Shown here in pieces: positions 1 to 11,799 of a DNA stretch of 37,500 nucleotides. This DNA is from Chondrilla cf. caribensis. Lineage: Eukaryota; Porifera; Demospongiae; Chondrillida; Chondrillidae. The stretch lies in assembly GCA_964020155.1 (NCBI GenBank), contig OZ026554.1, forward strand, positions 1,081,747 to 1,119,246, in the 5' to 3' direction. The notes beneath the pieces are model-generated. The model made no database searches and was not told the DNA's origin. It worked only from the letters and a program-made list of their open reading frames with translations. Numbering within the stretch: position 1 is the stretch's first letter; each line of letters opens with the position of its first letter. The translations under genes and the position numbers were made by a program.

Positions 1-231
1 CTTAAAAGTATGTATTGTACCCTAGCACACACATATGTACGTACATACATGCTCCATACGTATGGACTGTGTGCTTACTTACGTATGTACATACTGTATG
101 TATGTTACCTGGGGTTTATCTTTTTGTTCATTATTTATGAAGTAGACCTGTACATTCACTGTATGTATGTATGTACATGTATGTACGTATTCCATGCTAA
201 CTTTCACAAGTGTGGTGTGTTATGTTTGAAG

Positions 232-3200
232 GTGAAGTGAAGAAATTGCATGAAGCGTGTGTTGGAGCACCAGATCTGTCCAGAGAGCTGTCGAGAGCTC
301 ACCAGTACACTCTGCAACTGGAGAGGCAGATTCGGCACTTCTTAGCACAGAGTGAGAGCACATCACATAGCACACACTGTGAACGTACCTACGCACATAT
401 GTAAAGATGCATGGAACACACACTACATATGCACATAGCTGAATATGTACATATGCTGTATGTACCCCGATGCGTGGGCGTTTTCAATCAACTACAAAAG
501 CGCCGACAGGAGTACATTCGCGATGTACCCCAGTTTTTGTAAGTGGCATCATTTAATCTAACAAGCTTCGGATAGTTACTGAGCGAACGACGAAACTCGC
601 CGAACCCACTAGCCTCGGAATATTTACCGAACGGATGAGGAAACTTGCCGGAACCAAGAGCCTTAGAATATCTACAGAAAGAACGAACGAAATAGGAAAC
701 TTGCCAAAACAACGAGCCTAGGAGTATTAACTTTGCCGAACGAAAGAGGAAACTTGCTGAAACGAGCCCGAGAGTATAAAATTTACCGAACGAACGACGA
801 TTGCTGCAGTGTTATTAGGCCTTCTTGCTGCTCTTCGATGAAAACCTCAATCGATAGGTCTACCAGCCCGCGTAAATGAATGTGCCTACGGGGTATAACT
901 ACTACATGTATGTACATATGTAACTACGTACGTATTACACATACACACTATGTACGTACATAGCATACATACATGTGTATATAGGTACTTCACAGACCCT
1001 ATAACATACATACGTAAGTATGTGCCCTACATATACATACAGTAGGTAAACTAGCTAGGCACACACAGTGTATGTAGTACTTCAAATCTTACACACATAC
1101 GTACCTATTTCTGTGCCAATAGTATGTACGTATGTACAGTGTGTGTACAGTAAATACATACAGTACCTTTGTGTGTATTTTGCTACTTGCTGCTCTTCCT
1201 CCAGATCCAGACATCAGTGGTAGTCTACTCCTACACAGTATGTCCAACAGTGGACCCAGCGTCAGTGAACTACAGTCCAAGTGCAAGAAGCTGCAGACCG
1301 AACTGGAAGAAGTGAGAGAGCCCCAGACAAGACACCACTGTGTGTTTGTGTATATGAAGTGGACATACATATGTACGTGTGTGCATTCTGTGTAGGCTCG
1401 TCATGACCTGCTAACAGCAAAGAAGGGTTCCACGGAACAATTGATGAAGTTGGAGGCCAACCTATCTGCTGCTAAGAAGTCTAATGCAGAACTGGAGGTG
1501 TGTGTACATTACAGTACAGTATTTGTATGCCTTCTTTGCACATAAGTATTTACGTACATACTAATGTGCATATTTTAACATGAAGGTGCACATTTGTTAC
1601 ATGTACTAGTTACGTTGTATGTAATATTTGTGTGGGCCATTATTTCTTGTCTTCACCATTTTCATACGGGCACTTTGTTGTCTGTTACCACTGTTCACTC
1701 ACGTGATCCTGTGTCTTGTAGAGGACGATAGATGCTCTAAAGTTGAAGAATGTCATTGAGCGAGACACACTGAACGACATGCACATGAAGACCATCAGAG
1801 TGAGTCCAGTGGCTGAAGTGTGCTTGAAGTAGTGTGCGTACGTACATATGTATACATATGTACGTATGTACAGTAAGTACTTACCAAATGGGTATGTATA
1901 TAGCTGTTGTGTAGGTTTCTCAGATTTGACAAATAGACAGTTTTGTGTTTCTGTGTAATTCTATCATGCATACCAACCACAGTGTACGGCATACCAACCA
2001 CAGTGTACCACAGTGTACAGCATACCACCCACAGTGTACCACAGTGTACAGCATACCAATCACAGTGTACACCATACCAACCACAGTGTACAGCATACCA
2101 ACCACAGTGTACAGCATACCAACCACAGTGTACACCATACCAACCACAGTGTACAGCATACCAACCACAGTGTACAGCATACCAACCACAGTGTACACCA
2201 TACCAACCACAGTGTACAGCATACCAACCACAGTGTACAGCATACCAACCACAGTGTACAGCATACCAACCACAGTGTACACCATACCAACCACAGTGTA
2301 CACCATACCAACCACAGTGTACAGCATACCAACCACAGTGTACACCATAGCAACCACAGTGTACACCATAGCAACCACAGTGTACAGCATACCAACCACA
2401 GTGTACAGCATACCAACCACAGTGTACACCATAGCAACCACAGTGTACACCATAGCAACCACAGTGTACAGCATACCAACCACAGTGTACACCATACCAA
2501 CCACAGTGTACACCATACCAACCACAGTGTACACCATACCAACCACAGTGTACAGCATACCAACCACAGTGTACAGCATCAACAGGTCTTACGTATAATT
2601 CTCCACTGCATATACTGTATCTATTGTATTCACTCCTCCAGACAATGCTAACTCCGCAGAAGGCCCGACTCAGGTCCACTCAGTCAATGACCAACACACC
2701 TGTAACCTCAGGCAGTGTTGCAAGAAGGCTGCTGAAGAATTCCGAAAGGTCCTCCAGTTTACCGGCCTCACCAATTTATGAAAGGTGGGTAACAGCTACT
2801 ACGTATGTACCACTGTTAGCAGTTGTGCACCACTGCAGTTGAACACAATAGACTAGTTGTGAAATAGACCTGTCTGGTTGTAAAACAGGATGCTAAACAA
2901 CCAAGCAGTTGTTTAGCAGGCCTATCCAGTTGTATAGCTTTCCAGGATAAAGATCAGCTCTTTCTTTGTTTCTTTGGTTTGAATGAATGCTAGTACGTAG
3001 ATGTAACCTGGTTGAATGACTGACCAACCAACTTCTGCTATCTCCGGGTTTCGTTTAGAAAATGACCGACTGGCAACTGCCATATCTGCACCTGCTACTA
3101 GTGGTCGGTAGTCGTGTATACCACTGTTACCACTTTGGTTTTTTCATTCCGTAGTACACATGAAAGTCTCAACCTGCATCCCATGTCCAATCTCACCGTC

Positions 3201-6200
3201 ACCACTACCAGCACCACCACCAGCACCAGCACAGCTCCCCCTGTTCCCTCCTCCAACGGTATTCCCCCACTTCGCATGGATGTTGGGGTCAACACTGAGC
3301 ACCCCACCAGTGCCAAGACTGGCAGCAGCGATCACTATGAGATGTCCATACAAGGGGCACTCACGGACGAGTTGAAGGTGGTCCAGGAAACAGTGTCTCG
3401 GCTGGAGAAGCAGCTAGAGGCCAGGGAAGGGAGCCTGAGGCAGGTGCTCCAGGAGAAAACGGTCCTCATGTCGGAATCAGAAGAGTTGCGACAAGTAAGG
3501 AACAGTAGTATGTATGCACTGTATGTACGCATACTTTTGTATGTAGTACTATCCATATGTCGAGTGAGTACTTTTCTCTCAACATCCTATCTGTTGCTAC
3601 GTAGTTGTTGGAATCAGAGAGAGAGTCTGCAGAGGACGGAGAGAGCAAGATGATGGAGACAGTTACGTTCCTGACAGCTAAGGTTGCTGATTTGACAGGC
3701 TCAAATAGCTGTAAGTAAACAAGTGTTCACTCAGTGTGTGTTATGACCTACGTATAACAATTGTTACAAATAAGTACATATGTAAATAACTGTACATGCT
3801 TATTTGTGTATGTATATTATATGCACGTTCATACGTACTGTATGTGTCAGGGAAACTAGTGTTTGAAGTGTCTCTGATATCCAAAGCTGTCTGTATTCAT
3901 GTGCACTGATGTTCTAATTGGCTGGTACTGCATGGATTTATATATTATTGGTACTTCCTGTGCAAAGTGTTGGATGGTGAAGTGAAGGACCTTAAGTTGT
4001 GCCTGACGTCATCGGACAAGGAACTGTCGGAACTGAAGCAGACGGTGCAGCAAGAACGTGATGGCTACCAGACCAAGGTTGAAGAGCTGGAAGCACTGGT
4101 GTGTAGATGTGTAGCTACGTATGTTGCTGAGATAGCCTGGTGTGACCCATTTGTTGTGGTTTACAGGTTCAAGAGCTTGAATTGAGCAAAAGTAGCATGT
4201 CCTCTGAAGTGGAGAGGGCCACAGAGCAACTCCAATCACTACAGGTATGTATGTACTGTGTGTGTGCAGTATGTTATATTTCTTGTATACATACATACAT
4301 ACGTACGTATGTACGTATATGTGCATAAGTTGTGTTGCTGTATGCATATGTACGTACATGCTTGCCTTTATACTCTCTGTATGTGTGGGTTGGTATGTGT
4401 ATGCATGCATCATATGCTTGCGAATATTGTAGTAATACATTGTGCTTACCTCATTACAACATGAAATGTATGTACATGCCTAGTTTCTGGTCTGTGTATG
4501 TGTTCAGTATTGATGTTTTGCCTAACACTGCTCACTGATGCAGGTGTGTTCATATGTACGTGCACGTATTTGTCTTTGCTGTTAGAATGAGCTGGAGACA
4601 CTCAATGATGAGCTGTCTTTCAAGGATGACAAGTTGACCGAGTACACTACACTCCTGCGATCAGAGAAGGAGCACACCATGGTAGTCGAGAGTGAGCTGC
4701 AGGTGAGTGCATGTGAGAACACATAGTACATACGTACATACATATAGTATGTCTGTACACATAATATGTACATGGGTATGTCTGCAGGTACGTACGTACC
4801 AATGTATGTATATACAGACTCCTTGAAGTAGGTAAGAAGTACAGTGGAACCTCTACTAAAGGACACTCCAAATAAGGACACCATAGAAACTACCTCCATA
4901 CAAAGGACATGTTGTAAGGCACCAAAAATATACGTACTTTCCTATGATTCCAACACATTTTTCACCTCTGAAGAGTGGACAACCTCTCTACAGTGGGCAC
5001 AATGACTGGTCCCAATGTGTCCTTTATGAAGATGTTCCACTGTACATAGAGCCCAACTCTGCATACATGTTCACTACGTGTGAGCGGTGTTGGAATCTCA
5101 GTGTACATACGTACATATGTACTTCTGTACTGCATCCTGTGATGCTGCAGACGATGATGGAGAAGTTGTCACTTGAAGTTGAGAAGAACATGAAACTGAA
5201 CTCACAACTTGAGACTGCTGGAGATTCCAGGAAAGTACAGCAGGTATGGCATGGTGCATGTAGCATCATCACACTGGGGTGCATGTAGCATCATCACACC
5301 TAGCATGGGGGGTGCATGTAGCATCATCACACCTAGCATGTGGAGTGCATGTAGCATCATCACACCTAGCATGTGGAGTGCATGTAGCATCATCACACCT
5401 AGCATGTGGGGTGCATGTATTAAATGATGGATGTGATGGGCTGAGACAACTAATCCTACCTGTACATACGTATGTATGTTAGTACATGTACAATGGAATC
5501 AATCAATGAGCTTATTTGTGTACATACATGTGATACTGCTCACCACCACAAGCAATAGTCTGAGAGGTACATGTAAGCCACTGCTAACGGCCCCCTCTCG
5601 TGTAAACTGGGCTATACGTAGCAACTGGGAAACCGACAAGTGGGGAATTTGTGGCCACATTTCACTCAGAGGGAGGATTGACATACACTAGCAGACAGAA
5701 CAAGTGTCTAATACAATTGTACGTGAGCGCTGTTGTGCTAGGGACCTCCTGTGCTTATAGTAATGCACTGCACTGTGTGTTGGTGGGGGTGTAGTAGTTG
5801 AGGATTTATGTAGCTGAATGTTTGTACAGTCCGTGTATCCGTATGATGTCTGTCTGTACATACTGTTACAGTATGATGCAGATCAGAGGGTCTGGCAGAT
5901 TACCTTGGTGAGTCGGTAGCTTGTGGAAGGCCTGCAGGAACTGGCGCCACGAACCTTACCACCTGAAGACCTTAACACACTGTACACTCTGTCTCACGAG
6001 CTATGTACGTATTATTAGTCCCTGGTTGGAATCCTGTCCATTCTGTTGATACCCAGAATGGGACATGCATTTGTATGCAGTTGGCAAAATCTGATGCAGA
6101 GGTCTAATAAATATTATTGCACTTACATACATACATGTACTGTATGTACTGTATGCATGAATAGCCAGAAGCCACTAGTGTGTAAATGAAGAGTTGTATG

Positions 6201-6792
6201 TATGTACATATTGTGTATGTGTAGTACTAACTATGTACTATACGTATGTTATGGGTATTCTCTACAATATTATGGATATACTAACATGTGTACGTATGCA
6301 TTTGTTATTTATGCACGACCAACTCAAAAGGAATTGATGTCGTCGGTTACTGAGATCTCCAGTCTAAAAGCACACATCAAGGAACTCGAAGACAAACTAA
6401 TGCAACAGGTATAGTATTACATACATTTACCTGTTTACACATTGTAATAAGTATTGTGTAATAAGTTCATACACATAAATAGGTACTGTATATATATCAA
6501 TATGTACTGTACAAATGTATGTATTGTGTTGTGCAGTACTCAGTGGTGGCCAGTTTGGAACAGAAGGTGAGTGAGAGTGAAGAAAAGTTGCTGGTGTCGG
6601 CAAGAGGTGCTGACGTGGACAGAGAGGCCATGAGTGCTCTGATGAGCAGCTTACAAGAACAGAAGAACCTGTGTTCATCTTACGAGGTCTGACACATGTA
6701 CAAGCACACACGCACACACACACACACACACACGCACACACACACACACGCGTGCACACACACACACGCACACACACACACACACACACACG

Positions 6793-6830
<38 letters not shown>

Positions 6831-9800
6831 CACTCACGCACACACACTCACGCATACACACACACACACACACACACACAATACAAACATGTACTTTTAG
6901 CATACGTATTCTCCAATCCTTCAGGCAACAGTCAGTAACTTGGAGGATGACTTGAGGGAGAGAGCAGTAGAACTGCAGACAGAACAGGACAAAGCGGAAG
7001 CTCTGGTACGTGGGGCTCACTGCACAACCCTACGTACATGCCCTGTGTGCATATGCATGTATGTACACATCACCTACATATGCATATGTGCTGTGTTTTC
7101 ACATTTACCTGTATGTGTGTGTACATCTACATGTTACACATAGCTGTTAAAGCACGTACACACAGGTATGTACGTACACACGCCTATTGTAATTTCTCAA
7201 CAGAGATCTCAGTGTGAGAAGAAAGATGTGATTATGGAAGAGATGAGGATAGCTTTTGATAAACAGCTGAATAGCAGACAACTAGAGGTATGTATGTACA
7301 TATGTGTATGCGATTTGTGTACATATATACAATCTAAACTCAAACTACATGTGTATATTACTTATAATATGAACAAGCATTTACGTACTGCAAGACACAT
7401 GTAATACACAATAACTGTACCGTACGTACATGTACATGCATGTATGGCCTTGAATTGCTGTGATGCTGTTACACACACGTATGTACATCCTTGCATACTC
7501 TGCTCAGAACGATATGTTGAATAACGACGTTGAAGACCTTACTGATGAGAACCAGAAACTGAACAAGGAATGTGAGAAGGCTACCAGTGAAGTGGTAGCC
7601 TTGAAGGAGGACCTCGCTGCCGTGGAGAAGAAGGTGTGTATGTTGTGTGTGCTGTGGTACTGAGTGCATTGAGTGTATGTGCTGGATTTGCTATGAGTTT
7701 ATGTATGCAGTTTTGTTTATATGTTGTCCTACACTTGTAATTGTACTAGCATACGTACGTACTTACACATCTTTCTATGTCCAGTATGTGGATAACTTTA
7801 TGCTACGTATATACATATGTATGTATGTACTAACATCTACAGCACTTATGTACGTACATACATATCTACTATGTATGTATATGTACGTATGTCCGTACAT
7901 GCTTTGTTGACATACATAACTACATACTTATGTCCCTGTATTTGCAGTTGAACCTGAAAGAAAAAGAGCTCGTTAGAGTTCAAATGGAGACCAAGCGTAG
8001 TATTGAGGACATCAAAGCACAAGTGAGTGGATGGATGATTCGGTCTGGCCTCTGCTCTCATGCAACATGTACTGCATAGCACATATGCCACAGACGTGTA
8101 CAAATGTGCATGTATATTTACAGTGTGTTGAGCCCTGGTTGTGCTGGAGTGTTAAAGCACTTTCTGCAACACTTTAACCGGATTAATACATGAATGTGCA
8201 AACGTGTTTGGCAATTGTGTAATCAATTTCAGTGAACCACATATTGAGGTGGTTTAAAACTGGTTTAAAACTGATGTAAAATAAAGTGCTTTAGAGTTCC
8301 GGTTTAACCAGAACTTTGATGCAGTACATACGTAGGTCAACTACAGTGAATTCCCGTTTGTCCACGAAACCTTTTAATCTGCCACAATTTCCCAGTACCA
8401 ATATAGTGTACAAGTACCCATAAATATCTAGTTAATCCACCAAACTCGTCAATCACCATATCTTCGAAAACTACTTGTGGCGGATTAACGAGTATTCACT
8501 GTATCTGTATTGTTACTCCATGATGATTCCTACATATGTGTAGGCTCTCGAGGACAAAGAGGAGTTCAGTGCTTCTCTGCTGAAGTCAAAGAGTGCAGAA
8601 GTTGATGAATATCCTCTCTTTGCTCCTGAAGCGATCCCAGATGGGTGCATGCACTACGAGTTAATAGCCCATACTGAAATGACAATGCAAGTATAGAATG
8701 TATAGCTATTATGGACACCCTATGTATGTATATCATTTCTTGTGACTACTCATTCCCACACATGCATCACTGTTTACCATGCACACTATCGCATAACTAC
8801 GTATATAGGTACGTACGTAAGTATTTGTACTATTTGTGTAAGTGCAATGTTACTGCCTTGACTATTCTGCAAGCTGCTTGAGAAGCAGAGTAAACTCCTC
8901 TCAGTCGTTGAAGATCTGGAGGCTATTAGGAATGAGAAGAATGAGGAGATTGCTGCCCTGAAGGTATCGTTGGACAATCTTGCAACTTGTTTAGTTTGGT
9001 TTCGGCTGAGAAGTACATGTACAAACATACATTCCACCTTGTGACAATGTTTCATGATTCGGTTACATTCTCTGAATGGCATCACCACATGGATGGGTAT
9101 CTACTGCATGCCTGTGTATGCTGACACACACCCGTGTTGTGTATTCTACTGCTGGTGTACGTATGTAGACGTGATCTCCTCTGTTGAATTGCAGGTGAAG
9201 GAAGGAGAGTGTGAATCCTTCAGGCACAAACTGGAGGTCCTCGAGGCAAAGTACTCTGCCTTGGAATACCAGTTGAAGGCAGATGAAGAGGAACACTCGA
9301 CCAGGTGCAGTAGATACAATGAAATGCATGTGTGTCAACTATTTGGTTCACTTTATGTGAAGTGTACTTATGTGAGGAGTATTGTACACTCAGTGCACAT
9401 AGGAAACAGTGTATGTATATGTGCATACGCACATATGTATGTACATGTGTGTATATTTTGTGAAGTGTGTCTGCACATGGATTACTCGAGAATAGTGTTT
9501 GCGTATACTTACGTATATACTTAAGTATGTACGTACTTTAAACACACACATACACACACACACACACACACTATGCTGTTGTTATACTACGTATACGTAC
9601 ATAGGATTGGAGCTTTAGAGACCAGCTTGAGGGAGTCTGAAGAAAGACATAATGTACTTCAAGTAGAACTGACAGCAGCAAAGAAGCAACAGGTTTGAGG
9701 TGAACTCTGTGATGTTCCGTACCTTGTGTATTATTGTTATTTGTACATATGTAGGAGACACTCTTAACAGAAAAGGAAGAACTCAGTACGAAGTAGGTAT

Positions 9801-9857
9801 TGTTCAGTATGTAGGATCCGCTTTACATATGCACACATTTGTACACACACGCACGCA

Positions 9858-9911
<54 letters not shown>

Positions 9912-11771
9912 CACGCACACACACACACACACTCATATATACACCTGGAAATACATAAATATGCTGTAATTTACCCCCAGGTTAGCTAAACAGGAGTCTA
10001 TTGTGGCGACAGCAGTGGATGTGAGAGAACGGTATGTATTTCACGTAACCACTTTGTAAGTGTGGCTTGTTTGATATTTGCATGTAATAGCATTAAAAAA
10101 GTCAATGTTGTGTATCACTAACACCACTTTCAATGTGAACACACATCTGTGATTGTTCTTAGTGTAGTGGTACCATAGTAATCATTCCTGTATTGATATA
10201 CCACCTTGTTAGGTGTAAGACGCTGGAACAGCAGTACTTTGCTGAGAAGGAACAGCTCTCTTCACAACTGGCTACTGTGATGGAGGAGAAGGCAAGACTG
10301 GAAAAGGTGAGCTTCTCTTCCTGTATACCAACCAATTTTAGTATGTGGCAATACTAGAGAACTGATAACACATTAATTGTCTTTCTTCAGCCAATACAAG
10401 ACATTAGTAGTTTATTATTAGCACTGTTAATTCCTAAGTAATGTTTACATAGGTATATACCTACCATGCCTCCCACATTAGTAAGGTCACAGGGTGTAGG
10501 GTGTGCTATATTGACCAACCACTGCCCTATTCCTATGGGACTTCTAGTTGACATGGTTGTGGCAACATTGCTTCATGGGAGCAAGGTGGTCATGATCCAG
10601 CTGCCCACTACCCAGCTGCCCACTACCCAGCTGCCCATGGAATACAGTTGAACCATCATGGAATACAGTTGAACCATCATGGAATACAGTTGAACCATCA
10701 TGGAATACAGTCACATACAGTTGAACCCTCATATAACAAACCAGAAATTCTGGGTCAAACTGTTGTTGTAAGCAGGAGTTTGTTACATCAGAACAATCTC
10801 CCATCCCATGAGGTACTGTAGTACATGGTTGAATTCATTGCTTTGTTATATCAAGGAGTTTGTTCTAGTGGAGTTTATAAGAGTGCTCCACAGTATAATA
10901 CATCCTCAATCACACTTGTGTACTGTACATCATGTATGCACTGTGGTATATCGTGTTACGTATGTGATGACACTGCTAGGTCACTGATAGTCACTTCTTT
11001 TCACAGGAATGTTCTGCTTTGCAATCTCAAAACAATCGTTTGATTGGCCAAAGCAATCTAAAGCAGAGAATTCAGTACCATGCCCAAGTGAAGTCTGAGA
11101 ATAACCAGCTCAAGGAGGTACGCGTGCAACGTTATGACACTGCAACAGTATGTGTGGTTTGTATGTACGTATGTATCGGATGTACATTGGTATGTAGTCC
11201 CTGGGGTTGGGTGCAGTGTGTGGAGGGATAGCAGATACACACATGTGCGTATTCCTTATTGGTGCATTTTCACAATTCCCTTTTGTGCATATAACACTCC
11301 CACACACAGTATCCCTCTACTTACCCTCTACTGAAGTGTCCAGTTTGATAATTTACTCAATTTAGCTTATTATGTTGCCTGAAACTTAGTACACTCAGTC
11401 CACAGTCAGTTACGTATCATATGTAATATACATAATCTTTATTGTTATAGTACATAGCATGCCATTCATATCAGCGCGTTCCACTGTACCCACACCAATC
11501 TTGGGTGTATGGGAGGATTCATACAGTAATCCAGTGTCAAATGGAACTATGCTTTAATAATAATACTGCCCTAATGCAGGGTTCATGAGTACTATTCTGA
11601 CACATGTCACCCTCTGTGTGGTTGTAGGAGAACGCCAAGCTCCAGGCTGGTCTGAGGAAGAAATCTGATACCGTTAAACAATTGGAAACACAGCTAGCTG
11701 AAGTGTCTCGACAGAGAAAGATGATCCTGAGTAACTCAGATGAGGGTATAAAGGAAAATATTTTACACTGA
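232..11771 (+). CDS. Long coiled-coil protein with RHAMM(HMMR)/KIF15-like C-terminus, 3' part of a multi-exon gene
   Basis: Twenty-six phase-consistent exons read through to a TGA: 232-351, 1205-1311, 1396-1497, 1722-1799, 2642-2784, 3155-3494, 3605-3710, 3968-4098, 4167-4244, 4586-4702, 5151-5243, 6331-6408, 6537-6686, 6925-7005, 7204-7287, 7508-7633, 7948-8022, 8544-8608, 8873-8963, 9195-9304, 9605-9692, 9755-9792, 9981-10031, 10213-10306, 11007-11117, 11628-11771. They give about 932 residues; the N-terminus lies upstream. Nearly every exon is Glu/Lys/Leu/Gln-rich with heptad character. Exons 5-6 carry a Ser/Thr/Pro-rich linker (TSTTTSTSTAPP). The last two exons contain LIGQSNLKQRIQYHAQVKSE followed by ENNQLKEENAKL, which resembles the C-terminal motif of hyaluronan-mediated motility receptor (RHAMM); KIF15/kinesin-12 tails have similar sequence. 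RHAMM and KIF15 act at spindle microtubules, so that role is inferred. The length favours a KIF15-like protein, but the motor, if any, is outside the window. Confidence 0.8.
555..800. repeat. Degenerate tandem repeat in intron (about 4 units of 48-60 bp)
   Basis: The intron 352-1204 holds imperfect repeats of a unit built from CCGAACGAA, GAGGAAACTTGCCG and a GAGCCT..GAGTATT block, ending in a partial unit near 800. The rest of this intron is GTAC/TACGTA palindrome-rich low-complexity DNA; no other gene was seen in it. Confidence 0.6.
1967..2579. repeat. 21-bp minisatellite, about 29 units
   Basis: The unit GTGTACAGCATACCAACCAC plus A is repeated without interruption across most of intron 1800-2641. 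The first few units are irregular. Variants differ at AGCAT/ACCAT and at TACCAACC/TAGCAACC. Because 21 is a multiple of three, the array produces long open frames on both strands. These are artefacts of the repeat, not genes. Confidence 0.95.
4842..5042. mobile_element. pogo/Tc1-mariner-like MITE with TA target duplication
   Basis: A 201-bp non-coding element lies in intron 4703-5150. The left end CAGTGGAACCTCTACTAAAG and the reverse complement of the right end, CAGTGGAACATCTTCATAAA, form terminal inverted repeats of about 25 bp. TA flanks both sides (4840-4841 and 5043-5044). The CAGTxGAACCTC start is typical of pogo/Tigger-type TIRs; the family assignment is by motif only. Confidence 0.75.
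5248..5420. repeat. 33-bp minisatellite, about 5 units
   Basis: The unit starts GTGCATGTAGCATCATCACA and continues CCTAGCATGTGGA. It is tandemly repeated just downstream of exon 5151-5243. The first unit is shortened. The remaining intron to 6330 has no repeat of this kind. Confidence 0.9.
5920..6018 (+). other. Possible cryptic or alternative terminal exon
   Basis: Inside intron 5244-6330, an AG at 5918-5919 is followed by an open frame ending in TAG at 6016-6018 (starts LVEGLQELAPRTLPPEDLNT). An AATAAA lies about 85 nt further on, near 6106. The composition is more GC-rich and less repetitive than the surrounding intron. It could be an alternative last exon, a remnant of an inserted sequence, or chance. 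No family was recognised. Confidence 0.2.
6704..6881. repeat. (CA)n microsatellite with CG interruptions
   Basis: Almost pure CA dinucleotides with scattered CACGCA steps fill most of the intron between exons 6537-6686 and 6925-7005. Confidence 0.95.
8344..8501. mobile_element. Small pogo/mariner-like MITE (TTAATCCGCC type)
   Basis: The left end CAGTGAATTCCCGTTTGTCC and the reverse complement of the right end, CAGTGAATACTCGTTAATCC, are imperfect terminal inverted repeats. TA dinucleotides flank both sides (8342-8343 and 8502-8503). The element is non-coding and lies in intron 8023-8543. The right-hand core matches the elements at 18947 and 31907. Confidence 0.65.
8609..8872 (+). other. Candidate U12-type (minor spliceosome) AT-AA intron
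   Basis: The intron between exons 18 and 19 of the coiled-coil gene has no good U2 donor at the end of the coiled-coil sequence. Instead the exon meets ATATCCTCT, a near-exact U12 5' splice site of the AT-AC class. TGCCTTGAC at 8854-8862 matches the U12 branch consensus TTCCTTRAC, with the branch adenosine 11 nt from the 3' end. The reading frame requires the exon to restart at 8873, so the intron ends in AA. The join gives SAEVDELLEKQSKLL with unbroken heptads. A U2 alternative (donor GTATAG at 8691, acceptor AG at 8872-8873) also keeps frame, but it would add 28 residues that do not look like coiled coil. Confidence 0.55.
9842..9932. repeat. (ACGC)n/(AC)n microsatellite
   Basis: A run of GCAC tetranucleotides passes into AC dinucleotides in intron 9793-9980. 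A shorter AC run is at 9542-9571 in the previous intron. Confidence 0.95.
10608..10700. repeat. Short tandem repeats in intron
   Basis: Three copies of CAGCTGCCCACTACC-like 15-mers are followed by three copies of the 21-mer GGAATACAGTTGAACCATCA-T. Unit 2 of the duplication has only about two and one copies, so the arrays changed after the duplication. Confidence 0.8.
10718..10893. mobile_element. pogo-like MITE candidate (unit 1 copy)
   Basis: The left end CAGTTGAACCCTCATATAAC and the reverse complement of the right end, CTGTGGAGCACTCTTATAAA, are degraded terminal inverted repeats next to TA dinucleotides. It sits in intron 10307-11006 of the coiled-coil gene. A copy is present in unit 2 near 21493-21663, so the insertion predates the duplication. 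Confidence 0.45.
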
Positions 11772-11788
11772 CACCATTTAACATACTG

Positions 11789-11794
11789 AATAAA
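11789..11794 (+). terminator. Poly(A) signal of the coiled-coil gene
   Basis: AATAAA lies 18 nt after the TGA stop. The short 3' UTR agrees with the close packing of genes here. The same signal is kept in the duplicated copy near 22576. Confidence 0.6.
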
Positions 11795-11799
11795 TTATA

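Noticed and set aside
1967..2579. CRISPR-like array
   Set aside because: The units are contiguous without spacers, and the genome is eukaryotic.
1795..2679. Long open frames on both strands with repeated VHCGWYA, PTTVYSI or TNHSVQH units
   Set aside because: They are produced by the 21-bp minisatellite lying inside an intron, and the frames exist in several phases at once.
8150..8310. Additional inverted-repeat element around TAAAGCACTTT and AAAGTGCTTTA
   Set aside because: The arms are short and in mixed orientation, without clear target duplications; support is too weak to call an element.
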